Source: Fangia hongkongensis FSC776 = DSM 21703 | Lineage (GTDB): Bacteria > Pseudomonadota > Gammaproteobacteria > Francisellales > Francisellaceae | Direction: 5' to 3' | Length of the DNA stretch: 64,000 nucleotides | NCBI RefSeq assembly: GCF_000379445.1 | Contig: NZ_KB902270.1 | Span: 62,001-126,000 of the forward strand | In this document: piece by piece, positions 26,909 through 34,541 of the stretch | Numbering within the stretch: position 1 is the first letter of the stretch | Layout: every line of letters starts with the position of its first letter | Translations under genes and position numbers: made by a program | Notes under the pieces: generated by a model | The model's input: the letters and a program-made list of their open reading frames with translations, nothing else | Database searches by the model: none | What the model was told of the DNA's origin: nothing

Positions 26909-27217
26909 ATGATGAAATATTTATATGGAAGTATTGGTAAACATATTATACCTGATCTGTTTAAAAGAAAGTTGATATTTAAGGCTGTCATTGCAAATTG
27001 TGTCGCTAATAAAATAGTTTATTCTATTGATGACATTTCTAATATCAAGCTACTCTTTGATGGGTTTAAGAAGAAACGGTCAAACACTTGCTCCATATTA
27101 ATTTGCATATTCAAAATTCAGTTCAATGACGGTAATTATGCTTTTTTGCAGTCTAAGAAAAGCAGACTTCAGGACATTTTAAGAAGAGCTCAAAATTTAA
27201 ATTTACAAACAGCATGA
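26909..27217 (+). CDS. Hypothetical protein
   Basis: A 102-residue basic protein with no recognised domain; it contains a hydrophobic core (NTCSILICIFKIQF) that is too short and mixed to be a clear membrane helix. It lies between a lipoprotein gene and the TM2 gene in the same direction. Confidence 0.5.
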   Translation: MMKYLYGSIGKHIIPDLFKRKLIFKAVIANCVANKIVYSIDDISNIKLLFDGFKKKRSNTCSILICIFKIQFNDGNYAFLQSKKSRLQDILRRAQNLNLQTA

Positions 27218-27230
27218 TAGGATGAAACAG

Positions 27231-27665
27231 ATGGACTACATAGAACAGAAAAAACTTGAATCAAAGCAAATGAATATGTCTGTTGGATATATATTGTGGT
27301 TCTTTTTAGGGCAATTTGGCGCACATCGATTCTACTGCAAAAAGAATCATGGCGTGACCATGCTTGTGCTGGAAATTGTCGCATGGATACTAATTTGCAC
27401 TGTTATTGGCATGATTATAGGTATTCCAATTATCTTTGCTGTAATGATATGGTGGCTCATAGATGCCTTTAAAGTTCAAAAATGGATTAATGAATTTAAT
27501 TTAAGCGTTGTTGAAGAATATAGCCGTAACAATGAATCTAACAGCAAACTACAATCTAATAATCACCTAGATATTCTTGAAAAGTTATCAAAATTGAAAA
27601 ATTCTGGGGCCATCTCTGAAGAAGAATTTATCAAAGAAAAAAGCAAGGTATTGGAAAATGCTTAA
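27231..27665 (+). CDS. TM2 domain protein with C-terminal SHOCT motif
   Basis: About 144 residues. Residues 15-80 form a TM2 domain: YILWFFLGQFGAHRFY, then two hydrophobic helices and WLIDAFKV. The end (ILEKLSKLKNSGAISEEEFIKEKSKVL) is a SHOCT oligomerisation motif. The start at 27231 has an AGGATG ribosome site; an ATG 9 bases earlier lies too close to it. It overlaps the next lipoprotein gene by 8 bases, so the two are probably partners in the inner membrane/envelope. Confidence 0.75.
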   Translation: MDYIEQKKLESKQMNMSVGYILWFFLGQFGAHRFYCKKNHGVTMLVLEIVAWILICTVIGMIIGIPIIFAVMIWWLIDAFKVQKWINEFNLSVVEEYSRNNESNSKLQSNNHLDILEKLSKLKNSGAISEEEFIKEKSKVLENA

Positions 27666-28710
27666 AAAAATATTGCCGATTATATCCATAGTTTTTATAA
27701 GTGGTTGTGCTAACTTTCAAAATGAAGCATCTGCATTTTTTTGCGCTCCATCAACAAGTCCCGAGATGAACAATGTATATGATTTTTACTTTTTAAGAAA
27801 TGTTTTCCCGCAAGGTGAGTCAACTAACAGTATAAAAGCAATGGCTAATAGCGAAATTGCTAGATCAAATAAGGTCCTTAATGCTCAGGATTCATGCGTT
27901 CAATATGCTCTATCTCAAAAAACTGATTATACCAGTCCTTTTACAGGTAAAGAAATTCAGGATATTACATACCGCTCAGCGATTATTGATTATAAACAGT
28001 CGATCATCAAAGAGTCCAATAATCTTATAGAAGAAAATAAAAAAGAGCAGCAGGACATCGCAAAGCAAAGGAAAATACAAAAACAAAAAGCTTTAGCGCA
28101 AGAATTGGAAAATAAAAAAGAGCAGCAGGACATCGCAAAGCAAAGGGAAATACAGAAACAAAAGGCTTTAGCGCAAGAATTGGAAAATAAAAAAGAACAG
28201 CAGGATTTTGCAAAACAACAAGCATATTACGCTAAAATGAAACGTGACGCCTATAATGAATTAATTGCAAAACTTGGGTATATCTCTAAAGAAAATGGCT
28301 ACAGCTGTTTTTTAAATGAAGAAATAAGGACTCTGATTGCAAGCATAAGAGAAGGAAAAGTAAATCAAAACAAGTATGATAACTGTGTTCTTTATACTGG
28401 AAACGCTGATTTTTATTATATAAATAGCATTGTTGGAAACACAGCATTTTTAGTCAATGACTATACCCAAGATCAAATATTCCTGAAAAGAAAAGATAGC
28501 GATCAAAGCTTTATAAATGGTATGAAATTAAGTGCCTTTAATAATAAATTCGTTGTTTATAAAGGCATTGGGTATTATGGCGACACCAATGGGTATAAAG
28601 AACAAGGATATATTATTGAGTTTGCTAAAATGTCAAAATCTGCTTTTGATTTGATTGATGACTATAAGAGGACTAATTATAGCAAAATACTAGATAGCAA
28701 AAATGTTTAA
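27658..28710 (+). CDS. Repeat-containing lipoprotein
   Basis: A 350-residue protein with a lipobox (IVFISGC, Cys about 16), an alpha-helical middle with a 25-residue tandem repeat (ENKKEQQDIAKQRKIQKQKA, two full copies and part of a third), and a C-terminal beta-type domain (NADFYYINSIVGNTAFLVND...). The repeats should form an extended coiled coil that may span periplasm. Translationally coupled to the TM2-SHOCT gene. Family not recognised. Confidence 0.65.
   Translation: MLKKILPIISIVFISGCANFQNEASAFFCAPSTSPEMNNVYDFYFLRNVFPQGESTNSIKAMANSEIARSNKVLNAQDSCVQYALSQKTDYTSPFTGKEIQDITYRSAIIDYKQSIIKESNNLIEENKKEQQDIAKQRKIQKQKALAQELENKKEQQDIAKQREIQKQKALAQELENKKEQQDFAKQQAYYAKMKRDAYNELIAKLGYISKENGYSCFLNEEIRTLIASIREGKVNQNKYDNCVLYTGNADFYYINSIVGNTAFLVNDYTQDQIFLKRKDSDQSFINGMKLSAFNNKFVVYKGIGYYGDTNGYKEQGYIIEFAKMSKSAFDLIDDYKRTNYSKILDSKNV
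28033..28215 (+). repeat. 75-bp in-frame tandem repeat
   Basis: Units 28033-28107 and 28108-28182 are nearly identical, and a third partial copy follows. They code for the coiled-coil repeats of the lipoprotein. Copy number could vary between strains. Confidence 0.8.
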
Positions 28711-28722
28711 TAACTTCAAAAA

Positions 28723-28803
28723 TTCCGAGCATTGATAGAAATACAATACCTAGCGATAGGGAATACTATCAAACCTTTTAGAAATAGTGGCATCTGCTCG
28801 GAA
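28723..28803. ncRNA. Candidate structured RNA (three nested stems, GCGA loop)
   Basis: Outer stem TTCCGAGCA (28723-28731) with TGCTCGGAA (28795-28803), middle stem TTGATAG (28732-28738) with CTATCAA (28766-28772), and an inner CCTA-GCGA-TAGG hairpin (28749-28760) closed by a GNRA-type loop. The stems are perfect and nested. It sits between the lipoprotein gene and the RloA gene. No T-run follows, so a simple terminator is unlikely. Strand and function unknown. Confidence 0.5.
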
Positions 28804-28962
28804 GCTTAAAATCCACTGTATTTTATTACTATGTATATTTTAATTTTATTTGTACGAATATTGTGCTTAAAAACCTTTACACTGCTAAAAAATATAGTAT
28901 ATTTTATTGGTAAAAGAGAAAAACTCTCTCAAATAACGATAAAAATACTATAGGAATATAAA

Positions 28963-30333
28963 GTGCTTGTAAATTTCACTTTTAAAAACTGGATGTCATA
29001 TAAGAATGAAACCGTTTTCACAATGGTTGGCACCAATGAGAGGCAGCATAGTCATAGAATACCTAAAGTGCCAAAATTTGGTCAATCGTTTAAAATTCTC
29101 CCATTTTGTTCAATTTACGGTGGCAATGCATCAGGAAAATCAAACTTAATTGAAGCGCTTGCCTTTGTTAAACAGTTTGTAGTTAACCAATTGACATTAA
29201 ACAGCGTAACACATACTAAGCCATATAAGCTAGATAAGAGCTCAAGATCTAGTCCAACTAGTTTCAAAATAGAAATGCTTATTAATGAAGTAATATATGA
29301 ATATTCATTTTCGCTTAACTATCGCAAAGTAATGAGTGAAAAGCTTGTTGAAATAAATAGCACAAGTGAAAAAACCTTATTTAAAAGAATCTTTGATGAT
29401 GAACATAATAAATACATATATACATATCACGATAAAATAAATAAGGATGATCAAGTAGGAAATAGGATTGCAGTGATTGCTGATGGTACGGCAGAAAATA
29501 GATTGTTTTTAACAAATACAATAAATCAACAAATAGACATATTTGCTAACGTATATGACTGGTTTAATAATAAACTTGAAATTGTCACACCGACAGCAAA
29601 GTTTGAGTTATTTGAACATTTTTTTGATGAAGGAAGTAAGCTACATATTGAAATGAATAAAATATTAGCAATGCTTGATACCGGAATAACCAAACTTGGC
29701 TTCGACCGTATAAATATTAATAGTACTGAAAATGATAAATTTAAACAGACATTAAGCACACTACTTTCACGTCATAAATCAGTTAAATTTACTGATGAAA
29801 CACAAAGATATGTTGCCAAACTAGATGCTAATGGAGAAATTGTTCTAGATAAATTAGTTACATATCATGAAGACGACTCAGGAAAATCATTAAAATTTGA
29901 TGTAAATGATGAGTCAGATGGCACAAGGAGATTAATTGATTTACTTCCGATTATGCTTGATGCAATACAAGAAACCTCTAACAAAGTTTATATCGTTGAT
30001 GAAATAGAAAGAAGTTTAAATACTATTTTAACAAAAGCTTTAATTGATCTTTATTTTGAAAAATGCAATAACAAAAGTAGATCGCAACTGATTGTTTCAA
30101 CTCATGATTTGCTACTTATGGATCAAAAATTTATGAGGAGGGATGAAATGTGGGTAACAGAGAGAGGAATAGATGGAAGCTCTTGCCTATACTCTTTTAG
30201 TGATTTTAAAGATGTTAGAAATGATAAAGATATCAGAAAAAGCTACTTGCAAGGGAAAATGGGCGGTATCCCTAAAATTTTAATTGACCATAGCTTACAA
30301 ATTTTAAACAGGGAAGAACCTAGTGCCAAATAG
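28963..30333 (+). CDS. RloA/AbiLi-like AAA15 ATPase (phage defence)
   Basis: A 456-residue ABC-type/AAA15 ATPase. It starts with FTFKNWMSYKNETVFTM, Walker A is YGGNASGKSNL (about residue 55), and the C-terminal half has 'SDGTRRLIDLLPIM' (signature), IVDEIERSL (Walker B) and STHDLLLMD (H-loop). The start is GTG with AGGA upstream. It overlaps the RloB-like gene by 11 bases. The pair matches the RloAB/AbiL arrangement, a putative abortive-infection system, here carried by the prophage. Confidence 0.85.
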   Translation: MLVNFTFKNWMSYKNETVFTMVGTNERQHSHRIPKVPKFGQSFKILPFCSIYGGNASGKSNLIEALAFVKQFVVNQLTLNSVTHTKPYKLDKSSRSSPTSFKIEMLINEVIYEYSFSLNYRKVMSEKLVEINSTSEKTLFKRIFDDEHNKYIYTYHDKINKDDQVGNRIAVIADGTAENRLFLTNTINQQIDIFANVYDWFNNKLEIVTPTAKFELFEHFFDEGSKLHIEMNKILAMLDTGITKLGFDRININSTENDKFKQTLSTLLSRHKSVKFTDETQRYVAKLDANGEIVLDKLVTYHEDDSGKSLKFDVNDESDGTRRLIDLLPIMLDAIQETSNKVYIVDEIERSLNTILTKALIDLYFEKCNNKSRSQLIVSTHDLLLMDQKFMRRDEMWVTERGIDGSSCLYSFSDFKDVRNDKDIRKSYLQGKMGGIPKILIDHSLQILNREEPSAK

Positions 30334-30916
30334 ACGATTTTCAAGATCAAGCGGTCATAGAAGATATAAAAAGCTGTTTGTTATAATTCCTGAGGGGTTG
30401 AAGACTGAAATAGCTTATTTCAAGTTAATTAACCAACTCCTTGACGACATTGTTATCAAGATACAAAAGCCAAAACACCCGCAACCTGAGCATCTTCTGT
30501 TAAAAGCAAAAGAATATATTAGATTAGAAAAGCCTAATAAATCTGACAATATATGGATAATTTTAGATAAAGATAGCAATACAAAAGAAAGTATAATATC
30601 TCTCAATAAATGGGTTAGAGAATCCCCTGATAACAGAGGAGTTGGCTTTAGCAATCCATGCTTTGAATACTGGATAATACTTCACTTTAAAAAAACTGAT
30701 ATGTCAATATCTGATAGCCAAGATTGTAAGAACAAATTAAAAAATTTAATTGAAAATTATAATAGTAACTTAGATAGCTCTATCATTGGCATTGAAAAAA
30801 TTAACCATGCTATATCAGTAGCAGAAAATAATGACTACGGTTCAGTGCTTGATTTATATGATACTTGTGGTACAAATCTTTATGTGCTTCTTAAAATGAT
30901 GATTAATAGTAAATGA
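30323..30916 (+). CDS. RloB/AbiLii-like protein
   Basis: A 197-residue RloB-family protein: RRYKKLFVIIPEGLKTEIAYF at the start (EG-KTE motif), NIWIILDKD with Asp residues, and SNPCFEYWIILHF. These acidic motifs suggest a TOPRIM-like/nuclease-type fold. The start is GTG with a GGAAG site inside the end of the ATPase gene. It is the likely effector controlled by the ATPase. Confidence 0.85.
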   Translation: MPNRRFSRSSGHRRYKKLFVIIPEGLKTEIAYFKLINQLLDDIVIKIQKPKHPQPEHLLLKAKEYIRLEKPNKSDNIWIILDKDSNTKESIISLNKWVRESPDNRGVGFSNPCFEYWIILHFKKTDMSISDSQDCKNKLKNLIENYNSNLDSSIIGIEKINHAISVAENNDYGSVLDLYDTCGTNLYVLLKMMINSK

Positions 30917-30958
30917 TCTAATTCTTGTCATTTTCCTAATTTATAAAGCAATGAGATG

Positions 30959-31993
30959 TTATTTAAGAACTTCCTTAACTAATTTAATAAACTCATGACT
31001 ATCTGCAAAATAATTTGGATATGCTTTTTTTAACTGTTTTAATGGCTGTGCATTAATTAATACTACATCTGTATTTTCATCATCATTAAATTGTTTTTCA
31101 AAGGCCAAGTAAGTATCAATCGCTCTTTGATAACTATTTTTAGTAAATGGTGTTATTTTTATTTCTTTATCTTGCAATATTAGCAGATAATACTCACCAA
31201 TGTTTGATGCTTTTTTATCTATAAATTGTGTTGTTACCTGATACTTCGATAAAGTAGACAAGGCATTAAGTTGATCATTAAGCTCAATGATTTTTTTGAT
31301 ATTATCATCACTATCAAATTGTCCTGTAGTTGGAAGACCTTCAATCTTGGCAAATTCATCAGAAACCCTTGCGAAGAATTCTAGCCATTTTTGATCGCCA
31401 TCACCCGACTTTAATCCCTGTTGATTGAATATTCCAACAATCTCCACAGCAGTCGCCCAAGCATGCTGCACCTTTGTTCTTAACTGCACTTCTATAGTTA
31501 ACCCTTTGTACTTAAGGTTTTCTTCCTTTATAGGCTTATATTTATAGCTTAAATGCAAACTTCTGTAACCAGACTCTTTTGGATATCTAAAATAGTCTTT
31601 TTCTAATTTCATTGCTTTTTTAGTAAGCTGATTAAGAAGCTTAATAGCTTTCCCTGTATCAGCAACCACTGCACGGCATCCACCTATGTCTTGCATTCTG
31701 CTAAGTTTCATCCCTGATAATCGTTTTAGCTTGTGTATAATCGATGGCGCTCTTTTTAACCTTTGACTGAGAATAACATTTTTATCTAAAAATTGCGCCT
31801 TTTGCTTTAGTAGTTTATAAGCAGCACTCAAAGGTTGTGCATGCATCGCCCTCCAATTAGATAGGGATTGCATAGCACTGCTTGTTACCTCTAATCTGAG
31901 TTCTTTTCCAGCCCTGTCAGCCTCACTTTTCGATATTGTTTGCTCATCTGTAACCATAGCATTGTGATTTTCTAATACAATATAAAACTTCAT
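30959..31993 (-). CDS. RelA/SpoT-domain (alarmone-synthetase type) protein
   Basis: A 344-residue protein. Synthetase-fold motifs: LSRMQDIGGCRAVV, YPKESGYRSLHLSY, IEVQLRTKVQHAWATAVE. There is no hydrolase domain. An N-terminal helical part (ADRAGKELRLE...NWRAMHAQPL) and a C-terminal domain are family-typical. It could make (pp)pGpp or modify tRNA like toxic SAS enzymes; the sequence alone does not decide. No obvious antitoxin is adjacent. Convergent with the RloB gene. Confidence 0.82.
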   Translation of the reverse strand: MKFYIVLENHNAMVTDEQTISKSEADRAGKELRLEVTSSAMQSLSNWRAMHAQPLSAAYKLLKQKAQFLDKNVILSQRLKRAPSIIHKLKRLSGMKLSRMQDIGGCRAVVADTGKAIKLLNQLTKKAMKLEKDYFRYPKESGYRSLHLSYKYKPIKEENLKYKGLTIEVQLRTKVQHAWATAVEIVGIFNQQGLKSGDGDQKWLEFFARVSDEFAKIEGLPTTGQFDSDDNIKKIIELNDQLNALSTLSKYQVTTQFIDKKASNIGEYYLLILQDKEIKITPFTKNSYQRAIDTYLAFEKQFNDDENTDVVLINAQPLKQLKKAYPNYFADSHEFIKLVKEVLK

Positions 31994-32104
31994 GTTATAT
32001 ATATGATACTAAAAAGCAAATAATATTGTTAATGCAAAATGATTAGTTTAATATTATATAATCACTGATAATATTCACAATAATAATTCATTATGGAGAA
32101 TTTA

Positions 32105-33151
32105 GTGTCTAAGATAATATCGTTATTCAATCACAAAGGTGGAGTAAGCAAAACAACGACAACTTTTAACTTAGGTTGGAGTTTGGCTAACTGTGGGTTT
32201 AAAACACTTATAGTAGACGCTGATCCACAGTGCAATCTTACGGCATATGTTCTAGGGCTGCAGGACAATAATGAATTTGATACATTTTACAATAGTAAAC
32301 ACAATGATGATATATATGCTGCTATTGAGCCAATAATTTCTGGTTCAACTGTTGATACTAGATCAATAAAACCAGCAAAAACTTTACACGATAATTTGTT
32401 TTTAGCTGCTGGGAATATTGCTATGGCAGAACTTGATGTGTCTTTGTCAATAGGTTTAGCAGGCGGTAGATTTGTCCAATTTGCCCAACAGTTTGTTGGC
32501 GCATTTTATGCTACTATTAATGAAACCTGTAGAGTGCATGAGTTTGATGTTGTACTTATTGATATGAGTCCAAGCGCGTCAGCATTAAATAGGTGTATTT
32601 TAATGAGTAGTGATTACTTTATTGTCCCAACATCACCAGACTTTTTTTGCTATCAAGCAGTTCAGTCTCTATCTAAAATGCTCCCTCAATGGAATGATGA
32701 TTTTAAACCATTTAGATTAACAACAGTAAAGAATTCTTTATCGAAAACACCACCAAAAATGCTTGGTATAATTTCTCAAAGATATAGACCGCATAAAACA
32801 ACAAATAAAGATAAGGCAAAATCATTCCAAGTATGGGTTGATAGAATACAGCATGCATCAAAAAATATATTGGCAAATGAGCTTGCTAAATGCGACATGG
32901 TTATAAATGAGGAAGATTTTAGAAAATATCAAAAAGATGAATCACCATTTAATTTGATTAGTATCCCTGACTTCAATTCACTAATTGCAAAAGCTCAGGA
33001 AAACAGAAAGCCTGTTTTTACTTTAACTCAAGAAGAACTTAACCAAAGCGGTGTAGTTTATGAAAAATCAAAAGAAAATCAAGAGAAATTTGAAAAACTA
33101 TTCTCAAACCTTGCTGAAATAGTGTCAAAATTATGCAAACTATCGAAATGA
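32105..33151 (+). CDS. ParA-family ATPase
   Basis: About 348 residues. The deviant Walker A is FNHKGGVSKTTT, followed by LIVDADPQCNLT; Walker B-like VVLIDMSPSAS. I chose the GTG at 32105 (GGAG seven bases upstream) because the protein then starts SKIISLFNHKGG; an ATG at 32093 adds four residues. The stop overlaps the start of the mini-HTH gene as ATGA. ParA proteins normally work with a DNA-binding partner, here perhaps that HTH protein. Confidence 0.82.
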   Translation: MSKIISLFNHKGGVSKTTTTFNLGWSLANCGFKTLIVDADPQCNLTAYVLGLQDNNEFDTFYNSKHNDDIYAAIEPIISGSTVDTRSIKPAKTLHDNLFLAAGNIAMAELDVSLSIGLAGGRFVQFAQQFVGAFYATINETCRVHEFDVVLIDMSPSASALNRCILMSSDYFIVPTSPDFFCYQAVQSLSKMLPQWNDDFKPFRLTTVKNSLSKTPPKMLGIISQRYRPHKTTNKDKAKSFQVWVDRIQHASKNILANELAKCDMVINEEDFRKYQKDESPFNLISIPDFNSLIAKAQENRKPVFTLTQEELNQSGVVYEKSKENQEKFEKLFSNLAEIVSKLCKLSK

Positions 33152-33288
33152 GATGCCCTACCCTAAAACAATGCTACGATATGTACATGCAAGGTGTGCC
33201 GTTGTCTGTGATTGCTAAGACTTTAGGTATACCAATTAGCTCAATCTTTGAAAACAAATGCAACTGTCAAACTGCATATACAAATTGA
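33148..33288 (+). CDS. Mini helix-turn-helix protein B (46 aa), coupled to ParA
   Basis: Reads MRCPTLKQCYDMYMQGVPLS then VIAKTLGIPISSIFENK and ends with three Cys nearby. The ATG overlaps the ParA stop (ATGA). It is a paralogue of the 26184-26318 protein, with an identical stretch ATACCAATTAG at DNA level. A minimal ParB-like or regulatory DNA-binding partner is plausible. Confidence 0.6.
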   Translation: MRCPTLKQCYDMYMQGVPLSVIAKTLGIPISSIFENKCNCQTAYTN

Positions 33289-33354
33289 CGATTTGGTTTT
33301 TAATAACTAAAATTATTAACATAAGTTTATCGGATTGGTTAAAGGGATTAGATT

Positions 33355-33864
33355 ATGTATAAGGCTATTGATATTGCCAAATGGTTTATCATGAAAGCTA
33401 ATGATAATGGCGTAAAGATAACTAAAATGAAAGTTTTAAAACTTTGCTATATTGCCCAAGGATTTCATCTTTCCGTTTTTCAAGAAGCACTATTCAGTGA
33501 CAGCATACAAGCATGGAAGTACGGACCTGTAATTAATATGCTTTATGAGCAACTTTCACATTATAAAAAAAATCCAATAAAACAAAATGATCCTGTCATT
33601 ATTAATGCAAAAGGCATACTAGAGAGTGATAATGATACAATTGAGGTATTAGAAAGTGTTTGGAATACATTTAAAGATCACTCTGCTTTCACTCTATCAG
33701 ACTGGTCTCATAGACAAGGTGCAGCATGGGATAAGGCATATAACGTTGAAAACGGTAAAAATATACTTGCTTATGAAATATCGCATGATCTTATAATGGA
33801 AGAATTTGATGATATAATTATCAGCCCTAAAAGGTCTCGTGAAAAACGCCCAGGCATACAGTGA
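33355..33864 (+). CDS. Panacea (DUF4065/SocA-type) antitoxin
   Basis: A 169-residue protein with the full Panacea pattern: AIDIAKWFIMKANDNG...TKMKVLKLCYIAQGFHL, AWKYGPVI, and FTLSDWSHRQGAAWDKAY. This domain is known as a widely shared antitoxin that pairs with many different toxins. The gene downstream overlaps it by 26 bases and codes for a small membrane protein, the likely toxin. Confidence 0.85.
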   Translation: MYKAIDIAKWFIMKANDNGVKITKMKVLKLCYIAQGFHLSVFQEALFSDSIQAWKYGPVINMLYEQLSHYKKNPIKQNDPVIINAKGILESDNDTIEVLESVWNTFKDHSAFTLSDWSHRQGAAWDKAYNVENGKNILAYEISHDLIMEEFDDIIISPKRSREKRPGIQ

Positions 33865-34285
33865 ATTTACCAACCTGAAAATGGATTTTTACATGATAGA
33901 AAATAATACTACGAAAATACCAACTGCCGCAGTGAATGAGATAGATACTGAGCCTCAAGAGTATAGCTTGTTAGATCAAGCACTATATGATTACATTAAA
34001 GATATCGCTGATAAGCAGAAAGAGTTAACTGACAAGCATCTTAAGTTTAGGACATGGATTGGGTCTATATGCTTATTCATATTTACTGCGCACATTGCTT
34101 TAACCTATTACTATGAGTTTAGTGGATTTATGAGTAAGTATAGTCAAAACATTGTTGGTACCGTGTTAATGGTCAATGCAATTATAACTTTAGCAATATC
34201 ATCGCTGCTTATTGCTACATACATTAGATTCCCCGACATATCCTCTAAATCGATTAAGTTATTTATACAAAAAAGAAATCAATAG
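33839..34285 (+). CDS. Two-helix membrane protein, putative Panacea-neutralised toxin
   Basis: Up to 148 residues. A helical charged N-terminal part (YSLLDQALYDYIKDIADKQ...) is followed by two membrane helices (about WIGSICLFIFTAHIALTYYY and IVGTVLMVNAIITLAISSLL). The start is either GTG 33839 (AAGG upstream, overlapping the antitoxin) or ATG 33881/33893. The toxin role is inferred from the neighbour and topology; no toxin family is recognised. Confidence 0.55.
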   Translation: MKNAQAYSEFTNLKMDFYMIENNTTKIPTAAVNEIDTEPQEYSLLDQALYDYIKDIADKQKELTDKHLKFRTWIGSICLFIFTAHIALTYYYEFSGFMSKYSQNIVGTVLMVNAIITLAISSLLIATYIRFPDISSKSIKLFIQKRNQ

Positions 34286-34355
34286 CTTTATCAAACACCA
34301 AAATAAATATAAAAACCGTTTGACATAACCTAAATTATATAATAAATTTTCAAGT

Positions 34356-34505
34356 GGGTGTCGTAACCCGAATTGGACGTTTAACCACGTCATAGGTTGT
34401 CAAATTTTCCGACTGCTTTATTTTAAAGTTTCGGGTAGTAACGTGAATACAATAGCCTATGGTGAATAGCGTTGAATCCATCCTTTTCGGATTACGAACT
34501 GCCCG
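34356..34505 (+). ncRNA. Candidate structured leader RNA with pseudoknot upstream of rha-like gene
   Basis: Pairings seen: GGGT/ACCC (34356-34369), GACGT/ACGTC (34376-34391), CATAGG (34391-34396) with CCTATG (34456-34461), CGGGTAGT (34432-34439) with ACTGCCCG (34498-34505, one G-U), AATCC/GGATT (34475-34493). The third and fourth cross, so they form a pseudoknot or two alternative folds. The spacer (34286-34541) has no gene, and the Rha gene starts 37 bases after the last stem with its ribosome site free. Confidence 0.5.
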
Positions 34506-34541
34506 AACATTAAATATCGTAATAAGAAAAGGAATAGAATC

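Noticed and set aside
28025-28225. Minus-strand frame with repeated hydrophobic segments
   Set aside because: It is the antisense of the coiled-coil repeat in the lipoprotein gene, and its repeats follow from that.
34286-34541. Retron msr-msd or CRISPR-like RNA
   Set aside because: No reverse transcriptase or cas gene is present in the window, and there are no regularly spaced repeats.
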